DNA of 64,000 nucleotides from a virus. The notes beneath the pieces were generated by a model that was given only the letters and a program-made list of their open reading frames with translations, did no database searches and was not told the DNA's origin. Shown in pieces: positions 1 through 8,955 of the stretch. Positions within the stretch are counted from its first letter, which is position 1; each line of letters starts with the position of its first letter. The DNA is taken from IMG/VR virus record IMGVR_UViG_3300048065_001187, positions 62,001-126,000 of that record; one strand, 5' to 3'. Both the position numbers and the translations under genes were made by a program.

Positions 1-1
1 A

Positions 2-472
2 AAAAAAATGTTCTGGCGCGGAATGAAATATCCAAAGCTTCGCGGACCTTTAGTTGATTTAGGTGAGGAATATCCAGATTTAATTGATGCTCAATTTTCA
101 AAACCCAATAAAAATGATCCTAATTTTATATCTTTAGAGGATGCCGTTTTGGGTTATAGCTATTTTATTGATCTACAAGCTTCAGGTTGGAGTCCAAGAG
201 TAAAATATTTCCTCCAATCAAATCGCTTAACTTTTTTACAAGAGCGTTTCCATAAAGCATATTACGAAAAATATTTAGTTCCAATGGAGCACTACATTCC
301 AATCAAAAAAGACCTATCTGATCTTATTGACAAAATAAAATGGGCGAATGATAATCCTAAACATGCACAAAATATTATTGATAATGCCTTTGATTTTAGC
401 TCGACTCACTTTTCCGTTGATGCAGTAAATAAAAAATGGCTAGAAGCAATAAAAGCATCTCAAGATGTATGA
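2..472 (+). CDS. GT90/CAP10-like glycosyltransferase, C-terminal part (5' truncated by window)
   Basis: The reading frame is open to the left edge of the window and the first visible residues (FWRG, then a PDLIDAQF segment) sit in the middle of a CAP10 domain, so the ATG at position 8 is probably not the real start. The pattern FWRG, PDLID, YFIDLQASGWSPRVKYFL, then a late HYIPIKKDLSDL segment is what I know from the GT90/CAP10 family (LPS-modifying and eukaryotic KDEL-type glucosyl or xylosyl transferases). Known members are around 300 residues or more; only about 155 are visible. It opens the glycan cluster and overlaps the next gene by 8 bases. Acceptor and donor cannot be read from the sequence. 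Confidence 0.75.
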   Translation, partial: KKMFWRGMKYPKLRGPLVDLGEEYPDLIDAQFSKPNKNDPNFISLEDAVLGYSYFIDLQASGWSPRVKYFLQSNRLTFLQERFHKAYYEKYLVPMEHYIPIKKDLSDLIDKIKWANDNPKHAQNIIDNAFDFSSTHFSVDAVNKKWLEAIKASQDV

Positions 473-1154
473 TTTAATTATATTGACCACGGCGATTTGC
501 CGACCAGAATTGCAAACCGAATGCCTGAAAAGTTTTGCGGATGATTTACGCGATCAGGGTATTAGTGTCTTTTGGCGTATTAATATTGACCCAGCTCTTG
601 GCGATCAAGATGAAACAGCTGACAACTTTAAAAAAATTATTCATGATATTGATCACATTATCTCATTTCCACCTGAACCTTGTTTTTTTACTGCTGCGAA
701 TTATTTAATACAAGAAACACACCAAGAAGAACTTCAAGATTTAAATGACAACGGTTATATTATGTGGCTTGAAGATGATAAAAAACACGACATCAGTTTT
801 AATATACAAGAATTGATTGATAGTGATTATGATTATATTGGCTTCCATCCAAATCATCTTTTTGAATTTTCATTTCATCCGTCAATGTGGGGTAAGCAGT
901 TTTTCTCTGAGCATGTCTACGGACCATATATTCTAAATGATGGAAAGAAACAAGACCCCGAACAGCTTTTGATTGACTATCATCGCAATAGAAAAAAAGA
1001 AGACAGGGATCATTTTAAAAATGTTAAACGTGTTCATTTTAATGGAATATTTAATCATATCGGCAGAGAATGGAACGAGCAAAACAATGTAAAAAAATGG
1101 AATAAATCAAAACAAGATTCATCTATTAGTTATGAGAATATCCCACAAGCATAA
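465..1154 (+). CDS. Glycosyltransferase-like protein (GT-A type)
   Basis: A 229-residue cytoplasmic protein with no signal or membrane segment. It starts with a hydrophobic strand (YDLIILTTAICRPEL) and has an acidic MWLEDDK motif near residue 100, the usual position and form of the metal-binding DxD of GT-A fold enzymes. A C-terminal VKRVHFNGIFNHIGREW segment resembles the acceptor-side part of short phage glycosyltransferases. I cannot assign a CAZy family. It is embedded between a GT90-like gene and a sulfotransferase, overlapping both, so it probably acts on the same glycan. Confidence 0.55.
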   Translation: MYDLIILTTAICRPELQTECLKSFADDLRDQGISVFWRINIDPALGDQDETADNFKKIIHDIDHIISFPPEPCFFTAANYLIQETHQEELQDLNDNGYIMWLEDDKKHDISFNIQELIDSDYDYIGFHPNHLFEFSFHPSMWGKQFFSEHVYGPYILNDGKKQDPEQLLIDYHRNRKKEDRDHFKNVKRVHFNGIFNHIGREWNEQNNVKKWNKSKQDSSISYENIPQA

Positions 1155-1695
1155 ATTTGTTTTTATAGCCGTCCCTAAAACTGGCAGCACTTCAGTTAGG
1201 TCGATTATTGACCCATACAGTGATATAGTAAGTGTTAATGATAGAAATTCACCGTACAAACATCATACTACAGCACTAGACTTGAAAAAACATTTTGAAT
1301 CTGAAGGCTGGAATTGGGACGATTATTATAAATTTTCAGTAGTAAGAAATCCTTGGGAAAGACGAGTATCGTCATGGGCTTATAGACTCAAAAAAGGTCA
1401 GCATAACCATACCGAATTCAAAGATTTTGTTATGCATTACCCAGCAAACCCTCAAGTCAACTGGCTTTTTGATGAATCGGGTAATTCACTTATGGATTAC
1501 ATTTTTAAACTTGAAGATCTTGACGGCATGGATAAAGTTTTTGATGATTTAAATATTCCTAAAGTAAATTTACCGCACAAAAACAAAAACAATCACAAGC
1601 ATTATACTGAATATTACGACAACGAAGCCCGTGAAATGGTTGCAGAAAAATATGCTAAGGATATCGAGTATTTCGGATACGAATTCAAAGAATAA
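1132..1695 (+). CDS. PAPS-dependent sulfotransferase (Sulfotransfer_2-like)
   Basis: A 187-residue protein that would transfer sulfate from PAPS to a sugar or lipid hydroxyl. The 5'-phosphosulfate-binding loop is PKTGSTS at residues 15-21 and the 3'-phosphate-binding motif is RNPWERRVS at residues 72-80, in the order and spacing of the sulfotransferase family 2. The C-terminal MVAEKYAKDIEYFGYEF end recurs in the two other sulfotransferases of the cluster (starts 5454 and 9557), showing they are paralogues. There is no signal peptide, so it works in the cytoplasm. The start ATG overlaps the preceding gene by 23 bases. Acceptor unknown. Confidence 0.85.
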   Translation: MRISHKHKFVFIAVPKTGSTSVRSIIDPYSDIVSVNDRNSPYKHHTTALDLKKHFESEGWNWDDYYKFSVVRNPWERRVSSWAYRLKKGQHNHTEFKDFVMHYPANPQVNWLFDESGNSLMDYIFKLEDLDGMDKVFDDLNIPKVNLPHKNKNNHKHYTEYYDNEAREMVAEKYAKDIEYFGYEFKE

Positions 1696-1696
1696 A

Positions 1697-1705
1697 GTGT
1701 ACATC
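1697..1705 (+). promoter_or_regulatory. Class II promoter-like box (GTG-TACATC) before epimerase gene
   Basis: GTGTACATC ends 5 bases before the ATG at 1711. It matches the GTG-TAnnnT box seen before several other genes. No -35 hexamer is seen at the usual distance, so this is a motif-based guess. Confidence 0.4.
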
Positions 1706-1710
1706 AAGAT

Positions 1711-2700
1711 ATGAACATACTAATTACTGGAGTTGCGGGGCTCATCGGGAGCAGGTTAGCCGATTGGCTTCTTGAAAACATTTCAAATGCAACAATCATA
1801 GGAATTGATGACTTAAGTGGTGGTTACATAGAAAACCTTGATGAAAGAATTATTTTTTATCAAGCTAATTTACATGAAGATGATATCAATCAAATTTTTG
1901 AAAATCATAGTATAGATTATGTTTTTCATTTAGCGGCTTATGCAGCAGAAGGGTTAAGTCCTTTCATAAGAAAGTTTAATTATATGAACAATACAGTCTC
2001 TACTGCCGCAGTCATTAATTCATGCATCACTTATAATGTCAAAAGACTTGTATTTACTTCCTCATTAGCCGTATATGGCCATGGAGACGGAGGCATCTTT
2101 AAAGAAGAGCAGACTCCAGCTCCAATTGATCCATATGGTGTTGCAAAATATGCTTGCGAAATGGATATTAAAATCGCTGGCGAACAGCATGGACTGGATT
2201 GGTGTATTATCAGACCTCACAATGTATATGGCGCGAAGCAAAACATTTGGGACAGATACAGAAATGTTTTAGGTATTTGGATGTTTCAATATATACAAGG
2301 ATTACCAATGTCTATTTTTGGAGATGGAAGCCAGACACGAGCATTTAGCTGTGTTGATGACATTTTATCTCCATTATATAAAGCTGCAATTAATCCAGAA
2401 GCTTCAAAAGAAATAATTAATCTTGGTGGAGTAGAAGAGCATTCCATTAATGAAGCCAATAAAATTTTACTTGATATCATTAAAGATGGACAGTCTTCAT
2501 ACAAAGAATCTCGCCACGAAGTTAAACACTCTATACCTACATATCAAAAATCTGTAGATATCTTAGGCTTTGAACATACCGTTTCCCTGCAAGAAGGTTT
2601 ATCAAAAATGTGGGCATGGGCACAAACACAACCAGTGCGTGAAATTTTCAAATGGGAAAAATACGAGGTTGATAAAGGGATATATGATTTTTGGAAATGA
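1711..2700 (+). CDS. NAD-dependent sugar epimerase/dehydratase (extended SDR)
   Basis: A 329-residue extended short-chain dehydrogenase. The NAD-binding glycine motif GVAGLIG is at residues 7-13, the strand ending SSLAVYG is near 117-123, and the catalytic pair is Y142-x3-K146 (YGVAK). The family interconverts or dehydrates nucleotide sugars; the closest recognisable type is UDP-glucose 4-epimerase-like, but the substrate cannot be fixed. The C-terminal DGSQTRAFSCVDD segment is the usual sugar-binding region of this group. It would supply an activated sugar to the surrounding transferases. A 15-base gap with a promoter-like box precedes it, so it may start a transcription unit. Confidence 0.85.
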   Translation: MNILITGVAGLIGSRLADWLLENISNATIIGIDDLSGGYIENLDERIIFYQANLHEDDINQIFENHSIDYVFHLAAYAAEGLSPFIRKFNYMNNTVSTAAVINSCITYNVKRLVFTSSLAVYGHGDGGIFKEEQTPAPIDPYGVAKYACEMDIKIAGEQHGLDWCIIRPHNVYGAKQNIWDRYRNVLGIWMFQYIQGLPMSIFGDGSQTRAFSCVDDILSPLYKAAINPEASKEIINLGGVEEHSINEANKILLDIIKDGQSSYKESRHEVKHSIPTYQKSVDILGFEHTVSLQEGLSKMWAWAQTQPVREIFKWEKYEVDKGIYDFWK

Positions 2701-3314
2701 AAAGATATGATATAATTAATAGCTTTATATTAAAGCATAATCTGGCAAGATACCTAGAAATTGGTGTTTTCAAAGGTGAATGTATAGAAAAAATCAACAT
2801 TAAACATAAAGATGGTGTTGATCCTGGCCATGAAAACGAAATGCACCGCATGGTTAATCACAACACTACTTCTTGTTCGTTTTTCGCTGGTTTTTTTCAT
2901 GGCATGTCAGTTGAAAAATATGACATAATTTTTATAGATGGCTTGCATGAATCAGATCAGGTAGATAAAGACATAAAGAATTCCTTATTGTCAACAGCAG
3001 ATAACGGTTTTGTATTAATGCATGACTGCAGTCCTCCTACTAAAAAACATGCTCAAGTTCCTCGTGGATCTCAAGTCGATTGGATGGGGGATGTTTATAA
3101 ATCATTCCTGCGTTCAAGACTCATCAATCCACAGCATAAACATTTCGTAATTGATACTGACTGGGGTGTAGGTGTAATTTTAAAAAACCAACAAGACGAA
3201 AAACTCGACAAAGATTTCATTCAAAAAGGTATCGACTCTTGGGATTTCTTTTGCAAAAACAGGACCGAGTTACTTTCATTGATTTCTGTAGATGATTTTA
3301 AAAAGCATTATTAA
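2697..3314 (+). CDS. SAM-dependent methyltransferase (Methyltransf_24-like)
   Basis: I place the start at the ATG that overlaps the preceding TGA (ATGA); a TTG six bases earlier is in frame but less likely. The class I methyltransferase core is visible: motif I YLEIGVFKGECI near residue 20, and motif IV-like YDIIFIDGLHESDQV near residue 80, followed by LMHDCSPPT. This pattern is common in methyltransferases within polysaccharide clusters (Methyltransf_24 group), which O-methylate sugars. The methyl acceptor is unknown. A second gene of the same type is at 10150-10713. Confidence 0.75.
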   Translation: MKRYDIINSFILKHNLARYLEIGVFKGECIEKINIKHKDGVDPGHENEMHRMVNHNTTSCSFFAGFFHGMSVEKYDIIFIDGLHESDQVDKDIKNSLLSTADNGFVLMHDCSPPTKKHAQVPRGSQVDWMGDVYKSFLRSRLINPQHKHFVIDTDWGVGVILKNQQDEKLDKDFIQKGIDSWDFFCKNRTELLSLISVDDFKKHY

Positions 3315-4095
3315 TGACAGTTGGTTCTTATCAAATGGCTATATAGATTCGGATTCTTCTATAGATTTACTTGAGCAAAAATACATTCAGCATAATTTAT
3401 CTGTCTTAAAACGATTTAAGCATATTGCTGTAGCCACGACTTATTCTGATTTTTGTGATTCCCTGATCAAAAAGAATGAGGCTTTATGGAAAAACTACTT
3501 CCCAGATTGTCATGTAATTAATGTAGAAAAGAATCGAGGTCATGGCTTTGGAATTGCTGATAGCGAAAATGCATTAATTAATTTATGCAAATCAAAAGGT
3601 GGGAAATGGGCATTAAAAAGCTCAAATGATGTTATATTTAACGAGTCAATATTAGGCATTAATGTCCCTGATGTAGATTTTATTTATTTAAATGGATTCA
3701 AGGTAGAAGATTTAAAAACCTATAATTTTAATCATACAAGACACTATAATAATTATTTTTACCCGCAGACAAATTTTTATTTTATTCGTGCCGACAAAAT
3801 CGATTATTTATACAATGAAGATTATATCAATGAAACATATGAATATATCAAAACAATCAAGGATTATAACAATTGTACATGGGATTATATTGATGGATGG
3901 TCTTGTGAAAATTTCCTAAAACAATGTGTTGAAAGAAATAATCTTAAAAAACATTACTTACTAGACCTAGAATATCATATAAAATTGTGTAAATTTGTAA
4001 GAGAAAGACGAATACTTGACCCAGCTCATAAAAATATGATGATATCAGGTATTTGTCATTTTCAATTTCCAGAACAAAAAATCCACCAGATATGA
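3292..4095 (+). CDS. Glycosyltransferase-like protein of unknown family
   Basis: A 267-residue soluble protein. There is a KSSNDVIF segment near residue 110 that could be the DxD-like metal site of a GT-A enzyme, followed by a long YxxN-rich region. It overlaps the upstream methyltransferase by 23 bases and the downstream GT2 gene by the ATGA form. Function is inferred mainly from position among glycosyltransferases; I do not recognise a specific family. Confidence 0.4.
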   Translation: MILKSIINDSWFLSNGYIDSDSSIDLLEQKYIQHNLSVLKRFKHIAVATTYSDFCDSLIKKNEALWKNYFPDCHVINVEKNRGHGFGIADSENALINLCKSKGGKWALKSSNDVIFNESILGINVPDVDFIYLNGFKVEDLKTYNFNHTRHYNNYFYPQTNFYFIRADKIDYLYNEDYINETYEYIKTIKDYNNCTWDYIDGWSCENFLKQCVERNNLKKHYLLDLEYHIKLCKFVRERRILDPAHKNMMISGICHFQFPEQKIHQI

Positions 4096-4823
4096 AAGCC
4101 TCAGTAATATTATCATCTTTTAATAATTTGCCTGCATTAAAATTAAGCATTGAAACATTAAAGATTCAAACAGAAAAAGATTTTGAAATAATTATTTCCG
4201 ATGATGGTTCAACAGACGGAACTGTCGAATGGTTACAAGAAGAAAAAGTAAAGCACTTCACGAGACCGAACGAAGGTTATAGACTTGCATATATTTGGAA
4301 CAGGGGCGCAGATTTAGCGTCTGGGGATCGTTTTATATTTGGCAACTCTGATGTTATTTGGGGTCCTGATTTTGTGGCTGAGCATTTGAAATATGCTGAC
4401 AAATTAATTGCAGGGCTTTGCCTATCAATAGCAATTGATAATGTGCCACAAGTTACTCCTGAAAAAATACACCACGATTTCGACTTTATAGATTCACTTA
4501 AATATGGTGATCGCCGCCAAGACTTCATCGATAAACTTAAGCGCCCTTACTTGATTCACGAAAAACCAATACCACCTCGATATATGTATGGAGGCAATTG
4601 GTCTTGCCCTACTCATGTATTCAAACAGATTGAAGGGCTAGACGAAGGTTTCAAAGGTTGGGGTGGCGAAGATTTTGACTTTGCTAGGCGAGCAAAAAAT
4701 GCCGGCAATGAAATTATTATCAATACCAACTGTAAAGGTTATCACTTGGATCACGAAAAAGTCAATAGAGATAACACTCGATCAATAGGAAAAGGTTATT
4801 TTGATGAAAAGTGGAATTCTTAA
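4092..4823 (+). CDS. Family 2 glycosyltransferase
   Basis: The chosen ATG overlaps the preceding TGA; the alternative upstream TTG adds 13 residues lying inside the previous gene. The protein begins KASVILSSFNNLPAL, with SDDGSTDG at residues 36-43 (nucleotide-binding aspartates of GT2), a GNSDVIW segment near residue 88 in DxD position, and GWGGEDFDFARRA near residue 195, the ED-containing catalytic region typical of chondroitin-polymerase-like and galactosyltransferase-like GT2 enzymes. It is a soluble, inverting-type transferase; donor and acceptor unknown. Confidence 0.85.
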   Translation: MKASVILSSFNNLPALKLSIETLKIQTEKDFEIIISDDGSTDGTVEWLQEEKVKHFTRPNEGYRLAYIWNRGADLASGDRFIFGNSDVIWGPDFVAEHLKYADKLIAGLCLSIAIDNVPQVTPEKIHHDFDFIDSLKYGDRRQDFIDKLKRPYLIHEKPIPPRYMYGGNWSCPTHVFKQIEGLDEGFKGWGGEDFDFARRAKNAGNEIIINTNCKGYHLDHEKVNRDNTRSIGKGYFDEKWNS

Positions 4824-5457
4824 AGTTTTTGTATGCTGCCAAAAGTATATTCATCGAGTCGAAGACATAAAAGCTCGAGTTAAAAAATGGAACCTTGGGG
4901 ATTATTTAATATTTACTGGTGGAGAAGAAGAAAAAGGATTAGAAGAAAACGTTATTCAATTAAAGTGCCGCGATTTATATGAAGACCTTCCAGAAAAAAT
5001 GTTTGCTATTTATAAATATTTGGCGGACAATAATTATCCAGAAAAATATAATCATTTTTGGAAAATAGATGATGATGTTGATTGGTTAAGGTGGAACGAG
5101 GGAAGGGAAGTCGATCTTCTAAAATCTCTTGATGGTTACGATTACGCAGGCTTTCAGATCAAAACAAAAGAAGGTAAAAGAGGGTGGCATATAGGTAGGG
5201 TGCGAGAAGATTCCCCTTGGTGTAATAAAAGATACGATGGGATATATGTAGATTGGGCGGCAGGAGGATCAACTTATTTCTTGAGCGGTAAATCCATTGG
5301 CAAGTTTAAAGGACTCGAAGGTATTAATGAAATTAGAGAAAGTGAAATATACGAAGATTTAGCTATCGCAAAGTTTCTTAGGAAATTTGATATATTCCCG
5401 GCGGAAATCAACCCTTGGCCAGACAAGCGAGTACTAAGATTAGACATTAACAAATGA
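4804..5457 (+). CDS. Galactosyltransferase-like (GT31-like) protein
   Basis: The TTG-ATG at 4801-4806 makes the ATG at 4804 the likely start. The 217-residue protein has FWKIDDDVDW with the DDD at residues 89-91, then GGSTYFLSG and a later EIYEDLAIAKFL segment. The order DDD, GG-x-Y-x-LS and ED-D/V-x-x-G is that of GT31 beta-galactosyltransferases, but without their usual membrane anchor. It overlaps its upstream neighbour by 20 bases and the next sulfotransferase by ATGA, so the two are probably translated together. Confidence 0.65.
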   Translation: MKSGILKVFVCCQKYIHRVEDIKARVKKWNLGDYLIFTGGEEEKGLEENVIQLKCRDLYEDLPEKMFAIYKYLADNNYPEKYNHFWKIDDDVDWLRWNEGREVDLLKSLDGYDYAGFQIKTKEGKRGWHIGRVREDSPWCNKRYDGIYVDWAAGGSTYFLSGKSIGKFKGLEGINEIRESEIYEDLAIAKFLRKFDIFPAEINPWPDKRVLRLDINK

Positions 5458-6026
5458 TCAACCATCAATATAAATGTATATTTATACATGTTGTTAAAAC
5501 AGGCGGGATTTCTGTTTGCAAGGCCTTAAACATGCAAGACAAACAGCTTCATATTTCAGCATCAGAAGCTAAATCTACCACAAAAAACAAATGGAATAAC
5601 TATTTTACTTTCTCGTTCACCAGAAACCCTTGGGACAAGATGGTTTCCCAATATTTTTACAACGGCCAATGTTACACAAGAGATTTTAACGAATATATCG
5701 AGCGTTGGTACAATGACAAAGAATTTATCACAAGTTACAGTTGTGTGCATAGTGACTATTTTGATATTGATCTTGATTTTATTGGTAGGTTTGAAAATCT
5801 TCAAGAAGATTTCGATTTTGTCTGCAAAAAGATTAAAAAGCCATCATGCACTTTACCTCATGAAAATTCTCAACCAATAACTTCTGGACCAAATGGAGAA
5901 AAAGTTTTCCCTAAACCAAAAGAGATACATTATTCTAAGCTTTATAATCAGGACTCAATAGATATGGTCGCTGAAAAATTCTCCAAAGATATTAAATTAT
6001 TTAATTATGAGTTTAATCAAAGTTAA
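5454..6026 (+). CDS. PAPS-dependent sulfotransferase (second copy)
   Basis: A 190-residue paralogue of the sulfotransferase at 1132-1695. The phosphosulfate loop is VKTGGIS at residues 14-20 and the 3'-phosphate site is RNPWDKMVS at residues 57-65. The C-terminal MVAEKFSKDIKLFNYEF end is shared with the other copies. In the loop the usual Pro before Lys is Val. The start codon overlaps the preceding stop as ATGA. It would sulfate a cytoplasmic glycan or lipid intermediate. Confidence 0.85.
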   Translation: MINHQYKCIFIHVVKTGGISVCKALNMQDKQLHISASEAKSTTKNKWNNYFTFSFTRNPWDKMVSQYFYNGQCYTRDFNEYIERWYNDKEFITSYSCVHSDYFDIDLDFIGRFENLQEDFDFVCKKIKKPSCTLPHENSQPITSGPNGEKVFPKPKEIHYSKLYNQDSIDMVAEKFSKDIKLFNYEFNQS

Positions 6027-6798
6027 AAACAAAAGAAGGGGCGGCAATTTATTTCATTTTGCACATTTTATGTGTGATTGCGTTTTCCCTGAAGTTCTCT
6101 CTGGTATACCTGAGCATGACCATGTTTTTAGAATAAAAAATTTAGATCAAACATTGGGTAACTTTGAAAAAATGTATGAAAGCATATTCAATTCTAAAAA
6201 CATGGAAGTAGATCAAACAGCATTTGATAAAATTGAATGCGAAGAAAAAGTCATTGAAAGATTGCCCTCTCATAACAATATAGAAGATTTTAAAAAATTT
6301 ATTGATTTCGTTTTTAGCTCTTTGGATATTGACAAAGCCCCCGATCCTTCTTATCCCGAAGTACTTTTGATTAAAAGAGGAGAAAGAGTAGAGCTAATTT
6401 CTGATTCATATTTAAAAAAACAAAATAAAAATGCAACAAATGGTAAAGAGCGGCGTGAAATCAAAAACATTGATAAAGTAGAAAATATGTTGCATGAAAA
6501 ATATAAAGATAAATTTGGTTCTGTTGTTCTAGAAAATATGGATCTTAAAGATCAAATCATGCATTTTTATCATGCGAAAATTATCGTGTGCGCCCATGGA
6601 GCTTGCATGGCTAATTTATTTTTTTGTCAGCCTGAAACTCTGGTTATCGAAGTCAATGCGCGGACTCCACAAGACAAAAGAATCGGGGCGGGAGTTTATC
6701 CATTTTTTGATACGATTTGCGATGTATTAAATTTAAATCAACATAAGATTGATAGGCACAATGGTTTTAATTTATTGAAGTATATAAATTCTTTATAA
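6007..6798 (+). CDS. GT61-like glycosyltransferase (DUF563)
   Basis: A 263-residue protein. The diagnostic segment is CAHGACMANLFF near residues 195-206 followed by QPETLVIEV, which corresponds to the HGAGLANLLF...TTVIEL signature of GT61 (plant xylosyltransferases, EOGT). A basic ERREIKN stretch near residue 148 would contact the nucleotide sugar. There is no signal or membrane anchor, unlike eukaryotic members. It overlaps the preceding sulfotransferase by 20 bases. Confidence 0.8.
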   Translation: MSLIKVKNKRRGGNLFHFAHFMCDCVFPEVLSGIPEHDHVFRIKNLDQTLGNFEKMYESIFNSKNMEVDQTAFDKIECEEKVIERLPSHNNIEDFKKFIDFVFSSLDIDKAPDPSYPEVLLIKRGERVELISDSYLKKQNKNATNGKERREIKNIDKVENMLHEKYKDKFGSVVLENMDLKDQIMHFYHAKIIVCAHGACMANLFFCQPETLVIEVNARTPQDKRIGAGVYPFFDTICDVLNLNQHKIDRHNGFNLLKYINSL

Positions 6799-6800
6799 TT

Positions 6801-8186
6801 ATGAGTCGAAAACCAAATGTAATAATTATTCATACCGATGAACATAATCTAAGAACTTTAGGTTGTTATCGAGACTTAATGACAGAAAATCAAGCGTTTC
6901 AGTTCGGTAAAGATGTCAAAGTCGATACCCCAAATATTGATTTTCTTGCTAAAAACGGATGTCTTTTTAATAATTTCATAACTCCATATCCTATATGCCA
7001 ACCTTCCCGTGCTACATTTTTTACTGGTCGCCATTATGACAATGTAATCAATGCTGGGACTGAATGGCAGTCGCAACATTTAAAAAGTAATATAAAAACC
7101 TTTGCTCATTTTTTCAAAAATGCTGGGTATTCAACAAATTACGTAGGGAAATGGCACTTAAATGGAATGAAATCGCCTGACTGGGGAACCTCTCCTAATT
7201 TCGGCTTCGACCATAATCGCTATATGTATAATCGAGGTCATTTTAAAATTGTTGAAGAAACTGGGGATAACATCAGCACTTTTAATTGGGATCCTGATTT
7301 AGCAAATAATAAAAATTACACGACAGATTGGCTTTCAAATAAAGCCATACAAATTATAGAATCTAATAAAACAAAACCATTTTTATTGACTTTATGTATC
7401 CCTGATCCTCATGATCCAAATGTAGTTCGAGAACCTTATAATTCAATGTTTAATAATCTTGTTTTTGATCTACCTCGTACAATGAGGAAATCAGTGAACA
7501 AACCTATGGATCAGCCTTTATGGGTAAAAAATGGCGAATGCGCCAATAAATGGCGTCCAGAATCCATCAAAAAATATTTTGGAATGGTTAAGTGTATTGA
7601 TGATAACGTAGGTAAGATAATTTCTTGCCTCAAAAATATTAATTTGCTTGATAATACAATTTTGGTTTTCACTTCGGATCATGGAGATTTGCTTTACGAA
7701 CATAGATGCCTCAACAAATCATTGCCTTATGATTGCTCTATTAGAGTTCCCATGATTATTTATTATCCCAATAAAATATCGAGCAAAGTGGTAAACACGC
7801 CACACTCAATGCCAGATTTCACTCCAACTGTTCTTGATTTATGCGGAGTAGATTATCAAAAACAATCATTTCACGGCTCAAGTTTTAGTAGTGATATTTT
7901 ATGTTCGGATAAAACCATAGAGAGAGATCGGATAGTTTACAGTAGAACCTGGAACTGGATTGCTATTATTAAAAATTCATTAAAATTAGTTATTTCCATA
8001 GATGATGACCCTTGGCTCTTTGATCAAAAAGTAGACCCTGATGAATTGATTAATTTCTATAATACGAACTCTTACAAAGAGCATATTAAAGAAATGATTA
8101 CAGAAGGTCATTTTCAGCTTAATAAGTATGAACTTAATTATGCTAAACACTCTGATCTTGCATATAAGCTTGAATCCTATCTGTAG
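6801..8186 (+). CDS. Cysteine-type (formylglycine) sulfatase
   Basis: A 461-residue type I sulfatase that hydrolyses sulfate esters. The activation motif is C66-Q-P-S-R70 followed by ATFFTG, so the catalytic residue is the cysteine that must be oxidised to formylglycine. The second family signature GYSTNYVGKWH is at residues 109-119, and the metal-binding SDHGD is at 292-296; an HTDEH near residue 11 supplies N-terminal metal ligands. No signal peptide is present, whereas most bacterial polysaccharide sulfatases are exported. No maturation enzyme (FGE or anSME) is visible here, so host maturation is needed. It lies between GT61- and GT25-like genes. Confidence 0.9.
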   Translation: MSRKPNVIIIHTDEHNLRTLGCYRDLMTENQAFQFGKDVKVDTPNIDFLAKNGCLFNNFITPYPICQPSRATFFTGRHYDNVINAGTEWQSQHLKSNIKTFAHFFKNAGYSTNYVGKWHLNGMKSPDWGTSPNFGFDHNRYMYNRGHFKIVEETGDNISTFNWDPDLANNKNYTTDWLSNKAIQIIESNKTKPFLLTLCIPDPHDPNVVREPYNSMFNNLVFDLPRTMRKSVNKPMDQPLWVKNGECANKWRPESIKKYFGMVKCIDDNVGKIISCLKNINLLDNTILVFTSDHGDLLYEHRCLNKSLPYDCSIRVPMIIYYPNKISSKVVNTPHSMPDFTPTVLDLCGVDYQKQSFHGSSFSSDILCSDKTIERDRIVYSRTWNWIAIIKNSLKLVISIDDDPWLFDQKVDPDELINFYNTNSYKEHIKEMITEGHFQLNKYELNYAKHSDLAYKLESYL

Positions 8187-8187
8187 A

Positions 8188-8955
8188 ATGAACTTTAAAT
8201 CCTACATGATAACATTCACGAAAGACCCTCGTCGTTTTTCCAATTTTAACGATGTTAAATCTAAATTAAATGGATTGGAATTATTTGAGGCCGCAAATGC
8301 TATTGATTATTATGATATTTTAGAATCAATGGATAGAAAATTTAAATTTCATACCAAAAAATATTTAGACGAATGGAATTGGCTTCCAGGAAAACTTGGC
8401 TGCAATTTATCTTGGTTATTATTATTTAAAAAGATACAATTAAATTACTCTTTTAATCCTGACTTCCCTAAATGGTTTTTAATAGTTGAAGATGATACCG
8501 AATTATTAGAGGAGAATATTGAGGATAAGATTTCGGGCATTATTGAACAAGCAGAAGCTTTGGATAGTTATTTTGTAAAATTTTTAGTTGGCACTGGGAA
8601 AGAAAAATTAAAAAATGGAATCGTTAAATTTTCTCCAGACATTCAGTTCTCAGAGCAGCATCATATAAAAGATAATTTTTATAAACTTATTCCGTCGTGG
8701 GGCAACTGGGCTCAGATATTTCGCATAGAAGCTGTCGAAGCTATTTTATCTGTGATTCCATGGGATGATCATTTAGATTTATTGTTGATGGATTCTCCAG
8801 TGTTTGAAAAGTTAAACGGGGTCGCTTACAAACAAAGCTTTTTCACATATAGTGGCGCAACAAGATTAGAGGAAGCAGACAAGAATTTCGGAAGCTTAAT
8901 ATACAAAAATTCAACTACAGGAAAGGTTGATTGGAGAAAGTTGACAAGATTATGA
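8188..8955 (+). CDS. GT25-like glycosyltransferase
   Basis: I start at the ATG directly after the sulfatase stop; a longer version starts inside the sulfatase gene. The 255-residue protein has GKLGCNLSWLLLF at residues 68-80 and then FLIVEDDTEL with EDD at 101-103, the order seen in GT25 (LPS beta-galactosyltransferases and collagen-type transferases). The later SWGNWAQIFR segment fits the G-x-x-AY region of that family in degenerate form. Sugar specificity cannot be read. Confidence 0.7.
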   Translation: MNFKSYMITFTKDPRRFSNFNDVKSKLNGLELFEAANAIDYYDILESMDRKFKFHTKKYLDEWNWLPGKLGCNLSWLLLFKKIQLNYSFNPDFPKWFLIVEDDTELLEENIEDKISGIIEQAEALDSYFVKFLVGTGKEKLKNGIVKFSPDIQFSEQHHIKDNFYKLIPSWGNWAQIFRIEAVEAILSVIPWDDHLDLLLMDSPVFEKLNGVAYKQSFFTYSGATRLEEADKNFGSLIYKNSTTGKVDWRKLTRL

